NCBI GenBank assembly: GCA_018062585.1
Contig: JAGORY010000069.1
Location: 1 to 5,067, forward strand
DNA: 5,067 nt
DNA from: Candidatus Peribacteraceae bacterium
Lineage (GTDB): Bacteria; Patescibacteriota; Gracilibacteria; Peribacterales; Peribacteraceae
Direction of reading: 5' to 3'
Shown here one piece after another: positions 1-5,067 of the stretch. Both the position numbers and the translations under genes were made by a program. Within the stretch, counting starts at the first letter, position 1; each line of letters begins with the position of its first letter. The notes under the pieces are model-generated. The model was not told the DNA's origin. It worked only from the letters and a program-made list of their open reading frames with translations, and did not search any database.

Positions 1-560
1 GGCAGTGTTTCGAAATCATGAAGATCAACGCCGTCACCCTCGACGATGACCGGCACGTCCGAGACGCCCATGTCGATCAGAGCCTGTCGCATCGGCGACG
101 TGAGAGCGACGATGAGTTTGCAGGACCGGAGAAGCCGCAGGAATCGGCGCTTTCCAATGCGCGGAATGCGATGAAGCTCGAGGATCACCGGAATGCCGAG
201 ACCCGTGACGTACGGCAGAAGCTCGGGCGTACGGGTGTAGATGACCTCGAAATCCTTGGGACGACTTTTGAGAATCCCGCGCAGATTATTGCCGAGCAAG
301 TACGTCGTGAGCTTGAGCCCGATGATCCCCGGCGCCCACCAAGCGGCGATGCCGTCCGTCGAACCTAGGTGATGCAAACGAATCGGAGACGTGAGGCCGT
401 AGTAGGACTCGAATGACTGATCGATGATGTTCTTGCGGTACGGCGCAAAAATCTCGATCTCATGGCCCATGTCCTTCAGGGCCTCCGTGACCTTGGCGAT
501 CTGGTGTCCGTGGGCGCGTTCGCTCGGAAGCCGTACGTTGGTGCAGTACGCGACTCGCAT
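1..560 (-). CDS. Glycosyltransferase, GT4-like (group 1), N-terminal part; runs off left edge
   Basis: Reading the minus strand from the ATG at 560-558 gives 186 uninterrupted residues before the window ends, so the C-terminal half is missing. The start, MRVAYCTNVRLPSERAHGHQ, is the usual opening of a GT-B glycosyltransferase: a first beta strand, then a loop with the polar SERAHGHQ segment before helix 1 (residues 13-28). A second strand EIEIFAP (34-40) follows, then YTRTPELL (108-115), ELH (128-130), and near the cut EGDGVDL (174-180), which matches the linker motif (N/E)GVD seen in GT4 enzymes where the nucleotide-binding C-terminal domain begins. A hydrophobic, tryptophan-containing stretch at about 72-90 could help it bind the membrane surface. 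The role is inferred: transfer of a sugar from a nucleotide donor to a glycan acceptor at the inner face of the membrane. Donor and acceptor cannot be read from this half. It is transcribed away from the dideoxysugar genes, across a 65-base divergent promoter region. Confidence 0.85.
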   Translation of the reverse strand, partial: MRVAYCTNVRLPSERAHGHQIAKVTEALKDMGHEIEIFAPYRKNIIDQSFESYYGLTSPIRLHHLGSTDGIAAWWAPGIIGLKLTTYLLGNNLRGILKSRPKDFEVIYTRTPELLPYVTGLGIPVILELHRIPRIGKRRFLRLLRSCKLIVALTSPMRQALIDMGVSDVPVIVEGDGVDLHDFETL

Positions 561-567
561 GAGTCCG

Positions 568-595
568 AGTGTAGGGGCACTTCGTTTGACGTCAA
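568..595 (-). promoter_or_regulatory. Candidate promoter for the minus-strand glycosyltransferase
   Basis: On the minus strand, TTGACG (590-595) is followed after 16 bases by TACACT (568-573), which keeps the T1, A2, A4 and T6 of TATAAT. Seven bases then separate the -10 from the ATG at 560. With normal -10 to start-site spacing, transcription would begin at or next to the A of the ATG, so the mRNA would be leaderless or nearly so. This agrees with the lack of a Shine-Dalgarno sequence. The evidence is motif matching only. Confidence 0.45.
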
Positions 596-596
596 A
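585..596. promoter_or_regulatory. Perfect 12-base palindrome TTTGACGTCAAA, possible operator and shared -35
   Basis: TTTGACGTCAAA reads the same on both strands. Because of this symmetry it holds TTGACG, a good match to the sigma-70 -35 box TTGACA, on each strand (586-591 plus, 590-595 minus). It lies near the middle of the divergent gap. It could be a dimeric repressor or activator site, a -35 element, or both. No second copy was noticed elsewhere in the window. Confidence 0.4.
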
Positions 597-609
597 ACAA
601 ACCGGACTG

Positions 610-618
610 TGGTAGGAT
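610..618 (+). promoter_or_regulatory. Candidate extended -10 for the colD-like gene
   Basis: TGGTAGGAT at 610-618 has the extended -10 form TGN followed by TAGGAT (four of six matches to TATAAT). It ends 7 bases before the ATG at 626, so transcription could start at the first base of the coding region. The nearest TTGACG is 21 bases upstream, too far for a normal -35, but extended -10 promoters need none. A competing reading is that AGGA (614-617), 8 bases before the ATG, is a weak ribosome binding site. The two readings cannot be separated by eye. Confidence 0.35.
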
Positions 619-625
619 TTCGACA

Positions 626-1795
626 ATGGCCTCCATCAAGATTCCCCTCATGCGCTCCACGTTCTTTCGCGAAGCAGAGACCCGCGAGCGCCTCGCCGAG
701 TTTATCCGAACGTCTCCGCGACTCAGCATGGGCGACCAATGCAAAGCGTTCGAGAAAGCGTTTTCGGTCTATCAGGAGAGAAAATCGTCGCTCCTTGTCT
801 CCAGTGGCAGTGCTGCGAACCTTGGGCTCATCCAAGCGCTCCTGAATCTCGGACGCCTCCAGAAAGGAGACAGGGTGGGAGTCTCGGCACTGACGTGGGC
901 TACGAACGTCATGCCAATCATGCAACTGGGGCTTATTCCAGTCGCCATCGACTGCGATCGGAGTCACCTCAATGTCACCGCAGCGGAGCTTCAAAAGCAC
1001 ATCGACTCGTTGAAAGCCGTGTTTCTCACAAACGTACTGGGTTTCTGCGGGGACATAGAGAACATCGCCGCGCTCTGCGAAAAGAAAAAAGTGATCCTGC
1101 TCGAGGATAATTGCGAGTCGCTTGGAACTCGCTATCAAGGAAAGCTGCTCGGAAACTTCGGACTTGCGTCGACGTTCTCGTTCTTCGTCGGTCACCATCT
1201 CTCGACGATCGAAGGCGGCATGATCTGCACGGACGACCAAGAACTTGCATCGATGCTCCTCATGGTCCGCGCGCACGGATGGGACAGAAACCTCACGCCC
1301 GAAGAACAGCAGGCGCTGCGCACCAAGCACGGCCTTGACGATTTTCACGCCCGCTACACCTTCTACGAGCCAGCCTACAACCTGCGCACAACCGAAATTT
1401 CGGGCTTTCTGGGAGCCCTTCAGCTACCGATGCTCGAAGCGACGATCGAAAAGCGTGCCAAGAATTTCACGCGTTTTCATGCCGCCGCGCTCAGACATCC
1501 GGATCGTTACTACGCACTGACATCGGATCACATCGAACGCCTTTCAAACTTTGCGATGCCCCTCGTGACGACATCCGCCGATATTCTCCGCGAGACCGTA
1601 GAGCGATTCGAGGAGGCCGGAGTCGAAATACGGCCCATCATCGCCGGCGACATTACGACCCACCCTTTCTGGACGAAAGAATTGCCCAAGACCGACTGTC
1701 CCAACTCGCGTATCATCCACTCCCAGGGCTTCTATTTCGCCAACAACCCCGATCTCACGGACGATGAAGTCACACTCATGTGCGGCCTCCTGTAA
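626..1795 (+). CDS. colD: GDP-4-keto-6-deoxy-D-mannose 3-dehydratase, ColD-like (PLP-dependent)
   Basis: This 389-residue protein has the DegT/DnrJ/EryC1/StrS fold. Visible landmarks are the cofactor phosphate loop SSGSAAN (59-65), TWATN (90-94), the aspartate that holds the pyridine nitrogen in LLEDNCES (158-165, D161), AHGWDRNL (216-223), YNLRTTEISG (251-260) and GVEIRPIIAGD (332-342). At the position where sugar aminotransferases carry the Schiff-base lysine, the motif SFFVGHH (185-191) has histidine (H190). That replacement marks the dehydratases ColD and RfbH/E1. E1-type enzymes need a [2Fe-2S] cluster and a partner reductase; no cysteine lies between C201 and C358 here, so the cluster ligands are absent and ColD is the better fit, as are the length (ColD is about 388 residues) and the order of motifs. 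ColD removes the C3 hydroxyl of GDP-4-keto-6-deoxymannose using PMP, renewed by glutamate, in the cytoplasm. The gene for its substrate-making enzyme follows after 24 bases. The start fits: it opens directly into the domain and no earlier ATG is needed. Substrate is inferred from similarity and the gmd neighbour. Confidence 0.85.
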   Translation: MASIKIPLMRSTFFREAETRERLAEFIRTSPRLSMGDQCKAFEKAFSVYQERKSSLLVSSGSAANLGLIQALLNLGRLQKGDRVGVSALTWATNVMPIMQLGLIPVAIDCDRSHLNVTAAELQKHIDSLKAVFLTNVLGFCGDIENIAALCEKKKVILLEDNCESLGTRYQGKLLGNFGLASTFSFFVGHHLSTIEGGMICTDDQELASMLLMVRAHGWDRNLTPEEQQALRTKHGLDDFHARYTFYEPAYNLRTTEISGFLGALQLPMLEATIEKRAKNFTRFHAAALRHPDRYYALTSDHIERLSNFAMPLVTTSADILRETVERFEEAGVEIRPIIAGDITTHPFWTKELPKTDCPNSRIIHSQGFYFANNPDLTDDEVTLMCGLL

Positions 1796-1819
1796 GCTCC
1801 TCCCGACTCCCTATCTCCC

Positions 1820-2854
1820 ATGAAACGCGCACTCATCACCGGCATCACGGGGCAGGACGGTTCGTACCTCGCTGAACTCTTGCTCGACAAAGGGTACGAG
1901 GTCCACGGACTCGTGCGCCGCGCCTCAACGTTCAACCGCGGGCGGATCGAACACATGTTCTCAGACCCGCACGTCACGAAGAAGCCGCTGTTCCTGCATT
2001 ACGGAGACCTGAGCGACACGAACTCACTCCTCAGGATTCTGACACTCTCAAAGCCCGACGAAATTTATAACCTCGGCGCCCAGAGCCACGTCGGCGTCAG
2101 CTTTGAAATTCCCGAGAGCACCGGCGACGTCACGGGTATCGGCGTTGCCCGCATGCTGGAGACGCTCAGGACAAGCGGACTTCCGGCCAAGTTTTATCAA
2201 GCCAGTAGCAGCGAACTCTTCGGCAAAGTCATGGAAACGCCGCAGAAAGAAACCACTCCGTTTTATCCGCGCAGTCCCTACGGCTGCGCCAAAGCGTACG
2301 GTTACTACCTCACAAAGAACTATCGTGAAAGCTACGGTATGTTCGCCGTCAACGGCATCCTCTTCAATCACGAGTCGCCGCGCCGCGGAGAAAATTTCGT
2401 GACCAGAAAAATTACGATTACGCTCGCAGGGATTCTCGCGGGAACTCAAGAATGTCTGTACCTCGGCAACCTGGAAGCCAAGCGTGACTGGGGCTACGCG
2501 AAGGAATTCGTGGAAGGCATGTGGCGTATCCTGCAACAGGAGAAGCCGGACGACTTCGTCCTCGCCACGGGCAAGGCACACTCGGTCCGGGAATTCTTGG
2601 AGTACTGCCTCACACATGCCGGATTCACATGGACAAAATCAGGTGAGGGCGACGACGAAGTCTATATGGATAGCAAAGGCAAAGTGATTGTGAGGATCGA
2701 TCCGCGCTACAAGCGTCCTGCCGAAGTAGATCTGCTCGTCGGCGACGCCTCGAAAGCGAAGAGAGAGCTCGGGTGGGAATCCAAGACGACGCTCGAAGAA
2801 CTGGCACAGATCATGCTCGTCGAGGACTGCAAGAAAGCGGGCGTGAACCTTTAG
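1820..2854 (+). CDS. gmd: GDP-mannose 4,6-dehydratase
   Basis: This 344-residue protein is a complete extended short-chain dehydrogenase of the GMD type. It turns GDP-D-mannose into GDP-4-keto-6-deoxy-D-mannose with bound NADP, in the cytoplasm. Seen in order: the dinucleotide-binding glycine motif [12 protein letters not shown] (8-19), LVRRAS (31-36) and HYGDLSD (60-66), [13 protein letters not shown] (84-96), [10 protein letters not shown] (127-136), the catalytic SPYGCAK (152-158; Y154, K158), [16 protein letters not shown] (183-198), [14 protein letters not shown] (222-235), [11 protein letters not shown] (249-259) and [16 protein letters not shown] (294-309). These are the standard GMD signatures, and the length is a little under the usual 350-370. 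One change is that the catalytic Thr of the usual ASTSE motif (T132 in E. coli) is Ser130 here, a mild swap. It follows the colD-like gene by 24 bases without a Shine-Dalgarno sequence or a convincing promoter, so co-transcription is likely. Its product is the substrate of the enzyme encoded just upstream. Confidence 0.96.
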   Translation: MKRALITGITGQDGSYLAELLLDKGYEVHGLVRRASTFNRGRIEHMFSDPHVTKKPLFLHYGDLSDTNSLLRILTLSKPDEIYNLGAQSHVGVSFEIPESTGDVTGIGVARMLETLRTSGLPAKFYQASSSELFGKVMETPQKETTPFYPRSPYGCAKAYGYYLTKNYRESYGMFAVNGILFNHESPRRGENFVTRKITITLAGILAGTQECLYLGNLEAKRDWGYAKEFVEGMWRILQQEKPDDFVLATGKAHSVREFLEYCLTHAGFTWTKSGEGDDEVYMDSKGKVIVRIDPRYKRPAEVDLLVGDASKAKRELGWESKTTLEELAQIMLVEDCKKAGVNL

Positions 2855-2868
2855 ATCATCCGACGACC

Positions 2869-4059
2869 ATGAAGCGCATACTCATCCTCACGCCGTGGAT
2901 TCCCTACCCCGTGACGGGTGCGGATCAACAGGACCGATTTTTCGGTATGCTGCAGATGAAAAACATGGGTTATGACATTCGTGTGATTGCAAAAATTCAT
3001 AATTTCCAAAACCGCGACGACGTCGAATCTGCCTACGCACATGAAGGCATACCGCTTCAATTATTCCCGCATCCGACATCGCGAATGCGTTTACTCATGC
3101 GCAATCTTCCCCGCATGGTTCTGAATCCTGGGTTACTCGACGGCGCAACTCTCGAGTATCTGGAACCGGAATATCTGGCGGGCGTCGAGAAGACGATCGC
3201 AGAATTTCAGCCTGATGTCATATGGATCGAGTACACCACTCACTGGTCAATCCTGAAGAGACTGAAGTCTTTCAACATCCCGATCATCGTGAAGTCATCT
3301 CTGAACGAACCGAGAAACTGCATCGATGAAAATGGAGGTACGCTGCTCTCACGCCTGAAGTCACTGCCAAAATACATCGGCGAACGCACTGCGGCACGTG
3401 AAGCGAATCTCATCCTCGGCATCACGCCCGATGAAGAGATGTGGTACCGATCGCTCGGAGCACAAAAGACCGGCGTACTGCCGCTGCGTGGCCTCTCGCG
3501 ATGCTTCATAACGAGAGTCCACACCGAAAAGCCGATACTCGACGCGGTGTTCCTGAGCTCGAACTACAACATGGGCCACAACCGTGACGCCTTACAGTTC
3601 CTTCTCACGGAGATCATCCCCGCAGTACGGAGCGCGATGCCGGGGACATATCGTTTCCATGTCACGGGCCGCAAATTCCCGAAGCAGCTTGAGAAGTATC
3701 TAGCCGAAGACGTTATCTCCGTCGGCTTCGTTCCCGACATCGGCGAGTTTTTGGGCACGATGGACGTCGCACTCTCGCCGTGGATCACGGGGCAGGGCAT
3801 GCAGCAAAAAGTTTTTGAACCACTCTGCCGCTCCATCCCGACGATGACGACCAAAACCGGCGGCTATCCGTTCATGGAAGATAAAGAAGTGCTGCTGTGC
3901 GCCACACCCGAAGACTACGTCGCAGGTTTCCACAAGTTTCTTTCAGCCGAAGAACGGAATCGCATCTCGAAAGCGGCATACCAAAAATCTGAGAGTCTCT
4001 TCTCTGAGCAGGCGCTCAAAAACATCATGCAAGACGCGATCAACAGGGTAGTGGTATGA
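2869..4059 (+). CDS. Glycosyltransferase, GT-B fold (GT4-like)
   Basis: The ATG at 2869 gives a 396-residue protein starting MKRILILTPWIPYPVTGADQ, the usual beta strand and proline-rich loop of a GT-B enzyme. An in-frame ATG at 2773 would add 32 residues that overlap the end of gmd and look nothing like a glycosyltransferase, so the later start was chosen. The N-terminal domain runs to about residue 220 and includes FQPDVIWIEY (113-122) and NLILGITPDEE (180-190), the step where GT4 enzymes cross between domains. The C-terminal domain begins near DAVFLSSNYNMGHNRDALQF (225-244) and holds SVGFVPDIGEFLGTMDVALSP (around 284-304) and the donor-binding stretch TGQGMQQKVFEPLCRSIP (307-324), in which K314 and E317 fit the family pattern GxGxxxKxxE. 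It probably transfers a sugar to the glycan at the cytoplasmic membrane face. It may use the dideoxysugar made by its neighbours, but specificity cannot be read. The gap from gmd is 14 bases. Confidence 0.88.
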   Translation: MKRILILTPWIPYPVTGADQQDRFFGMLQMKNMGYDIRVIAKIHNFQNRDDVESAYAHEGIPLQLFPHPTSRMRLLMRNLPRMVLNPGLLDGATLEYLEPEYLAGVEKTIAEFQPDVIWIEYTTHWSILKRLKSFNIPIIVKSSLNEPRNCIDENGGTLLSRLKSLPKYIGERTAAREANLILGITPDEEMWYRSLGAQKTGVLPLRGLSRCFITRVHTEKPILDAVFLSSNYNMGHNRDALQFLLTEIIPAVRSAMPGTYRFHVTGRKFPKQLEKYLAEDVISVGFVPDIGEFLGTMDVALSPWITGQGMQQKVFEPLCRSIPTMTTKTGGYPFMEDKEVLLCATPEDYVAGFHKFLSAEERNRISKAAYQKSESLFSEQALKNIMQDAINRVVV

Positions 4060-4060
4060 T
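4053..4060 (+). promoter_or_regulatory. Candidate extended -10 inside the 3' end of the glycosyltransferase gene
   Basis: TGGTATGAT (4052-4060) has the extended -10 form TGN plus TATGAT, five of six matches to TATAAT. It overlaps the TGA stop (4057-4059) of the preceding gene and ends 6 bases before the ATG at 4067. It resembles TGGTAGGAT at 610-618, placed almost identically ahead of the colD-like gene. It could give the oxidoreductase gene its own leaderless transcript in addition to read-through. No -35 match was found at the right distance, and no Shine-Dalgarno sequence is present. Confidence 0.4.
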
Positions 4061-4066
4061 CGGTCC

Positions 4067-5067
4067 ATGAAACCCGTGTCTGTTGGCATCGTCGGCTTAG
4101 GTTACTGGGGCCCCAATTGGCTCCGGAATTTCGCCGCGCAGGAAGGCTGCACGTTGGCGTGGGGCTGTGACCTCGCGGTCGAGCGGGTCACGAAGTTCTC
4201 GCGCATGTATCCGGCCACCCGCTTCACGAAGAACGTGGAAGACATGTTCGGCGATAAAAGCTTGGATGCCGTCGTCATCGCCACTCCCACGTCCACCCAC
4301 TTCCCTCTCGCCAAGGCTGCGCTGTTGGCAGGCAAGCACGTCCTCGTCGAGAAGCCGATGACGAGCACCTCGAAAGAGGGCAGGCAGCTCGTCGAACTGG
4401 CGAAGAAAAAAGGAAAAATGCTGCTTGTCGATCATACGTTTGCGTACACGTCGGCGGTACAACGCATCGCCACGATGTCACACGAAAAAAAGTTCGGCGA
4501 CCTCCTGTACTTCGACTCCACGCGCATTAACTTGGGGCTCATCCAGAAAGATACCAACGTGCTGTGGGACCTTGCGATCCACGATCTCACGATCCTCGCC
4601 GCGATCAAGGACTTGTCACTCGTGACCGAAGTGAACGCCATCGGCAGCGCCCACTACGGCAAGCATGTAGAAGACGGACACCTGCACCTTGCGTTCAAGG
4701 ACGGCTTTGCGGCACACATTCACTGCAGTTGGCTCTCGCCCGTGAAGATCCGGAAGACGCTCATCGCAGGACGAAAGGCGATGATCACGTACGACGACAC
4801 CGAACCGAGTGAGAAAATTCGTCTCTACGACAAAGGCGTCGACCACGACACCACGAAACCGGACCCGTTCTTCCCGAAGTACCGAAGCGGCGACGTCCTC
4901 ATCCCCGCCTTGCCCGTAACAGAAGCTCTCGCAACCGAAGCCAAACACTTCCTTGAGTGCATCCGCGGAAACGCAAAGCCCATCGTCTCCGGAGAGGACG
5001 GCACGATGATGGTAAAAATCCTGGAGCTTGCGGATGAATCCCTCGCGAAGAAAAAACCGATGAAGAC
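4067..5067 (+). CDS. Gfo/Idh/MocA-family sugar oxidoreductase; runs off right edge
   Basis: The ATG at 4067 opens 333 residues with no stop before the window ends; most family members are 330-390 residues, so it is nearly complete. The N-terminal Rossmann domain has VGIVGLGYWGPN (6-17; GxGxxG glycines 10, 12, 15), DAVVIATPTSTHFPLAKAAL (67-86) and the family signature HVLVEKPMT (91-99; E95, K96, P97), where the lysine is the conserved active-site residue that also contacts the NAD(P) nicotinamide. The C-terminal alpha/beta domain contains WDLAIHDLTIL (167-177), whose H172 fits the conserved catalytic histidine, and the sheet strands HLHLAFKDGFAAHIHCSWLS (205-224). These enzymes oxidise or reduce a sugar hydroxyl or keto group using NAD(P). 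Members in glycan loci act on nucleotide sugars, for example WlbA (UDP-GlcNAcA C3 oxidation) and KijD10 (TDP-sugar C3-keto reduction). Substrate here is unknown; a role on the GDP-4-keto-3,6-dideoxysugar is possible but is inference. It starts 7 bases after the preceding stop. Confidence 0.88.
   Translation, partial: MKPVSVGIVGLGYWGPNWLRNFAAQEGCTLAWGCDLAVERVTKFSRMYPATRFTKNVEDMFGDKSLDAVVIATPTSTHFPLAKAALLAGKHVLVEKPMTSTSKEGRQLVELAKKKGKMLLVDHTFAYTSAVQRIATMSHEKKFGDLLYFDSTRINLGLIQKDTNVLWDLAIHDLTILAAIKDLSLVTEVNAIGSAHYGKHVEDGHLHLAFKDGFAAHIHCSWLSPVKIRKTLIAGRKAMITYDDTEPSEKIRLYDKGVDHDTTKPDPFFPKYRSGDVLIPALPVTEALATEAKHFLECIRGNAKPIVSGEDGTMMVKILELADESLAKKKPMK

Larger units (their letters stand above)
561..625. 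promoter_or_regulatory. Divergent intergenic promoter region
   Basis: This 65-base gap separates the minus-strand glycosyltransferase from the plus-strand colD-like gene and must hold the control signals for both. It contains a perfect 12-base palindrome (585-596), a -35/-10 pair facing left, and an extended -10-like element facing right, each listed separately. No clear Shine-Dalgarno sequence precedes the left gene; the right gene has only a possible AGGA at 614-617, which overlaps its -10 candidate. Divergent control of both arms from one short region is an inference from layout. Confidence 0.6.

Noticed and set aside
18..368. 116-codon open frame on the plus strand at the left end
   Set aside because: It is antisense to the partial glycosyltransferase. 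The translation is highly charged without hydrophobic core patterns, whereas the minus-strand frame reads as a clean GT-B N-terminus.
476..1348. Long open frame on the minus strand (290 codons) opposite the colD-like gene
   Set aside because: It is fully antisense to a gene with clear family motifs, extends into the glycosyltransferase gene, and its translation is Arg- and Ser-rich with no recognisable domain. It is a shadow of codon bias in the real gene.
626..1795. GDP-perosamine synthase (an aminotransferase) as the function of the PLP enzyme beside gmd
   Set aside because: Perosamine synthase also follows Gmd in many loci, but it needs the catalytic lysine; this protein has His190 there and matches ColD in its other motifs.
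1796..1819. Terminator or separate promoter between the colD-like gene and gmd
   Set aside because: The 24 bases hold no inverted repeat with a T run and no -10-like hexamer at a useful distance, so read-through is the simpler reading.
2048..2617. 189-codon open frame on the minus strand opposite gmd
   Set aside because: It lies entirely within gmd, whose motifs are unambiguous, and its translation shows no family motif.
2869..4059. Possible horizontal origin of the second glycosyltransferase because it looks more A+T-rich in places (for example about 2940-3080)
   Set aside because: The impression is local and by eye; codon use in the rest of the gene resembles its neighbours. A computed G+C and codon profile would be needed to support it.
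4097..4948. Several minus-strand open frames (69 to 121 codons) opposite the oxidoreductase
   Set aside because: The plus-strand frame carries the GxGxxG and EKP motifs and stays open to the window end; the opposing frames are Arg-rich shadows.

Overview
The window is an almost fully coding piece of a bacterial cell-surface polysaccharide (glycan) locus. It has one gene on the minus strand running off the left edge, and four genes on the plus strand, the last running off the right edge. G+C looks to be in the mid-50s percent by eye. TAA, TAG and TGA are all used as stops in their normal sense, so the standard bacterial code fits. No rRNA, tRNA, CRISPR array, insertion sequence or phage gene is visible. 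I cannot name the organism. No gene has a strong Shine-Dalgarno sequence, and several starts sit 6-7 bases behind a -10-like hexamer, which suggests a lineage that uses leaderless mRNAs. Some uncultivated candidate phyla would fit, but this is a weak inference.

Layout. 1-560 (minus): N-terminal 186 residues of a GT4-like glycosyltransferase. 561-625: a 65-base divergent intergenic region with a perfect 12-base palindrome and -10-like hexamers facing both ways. 626-1795 (plus): a DegT/DnrJ/EryC1/StrS-fold PLP enzyme in which histidine replaces the Schiff-base lysine, very like ColD, the GDP-4-keto-6-deoxymannose 3-dehydratase. 1820-2854 (plus): GDP-mannose 4,6-dehydratase (gmd). 2869-4059 (plus): a GT-B glycosyltransferase. 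4067-5067 (plus): a Gfo/Idh/MocA-family sugar oxidoreductase, nearly complete. Gaps between the plus-strand genes are 24, 14 and 7 bases, so they can be one operon, although the last gene may also have its own promoter.

How they fit together. Gmd converts GDP-D-mannose to GDP-4-keto-6-deoxy-D-mannose, which is the substrate of ColD. ColD removes the C3 hydroxyl to give GDP-4-keto-3,6-dideoxy-D-mannose. The adjacent pair therefore points to a GDP-linked 3,6-dideoxyhexose. In known colitose pathways ColC then epimerises C5 and reduces C4. No ColC-like gene lies in this window; the only reductase-type gene seen is the Gfo/Idh/MocA protein. Either ColC is outside the window, or a different ketoreductase finishes the sugar. 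The two glycosyltransferases would move sugars onto a lipid-linked or growing glycan. The chemistry of the first two steps is well supported; the final sugar is not determined.
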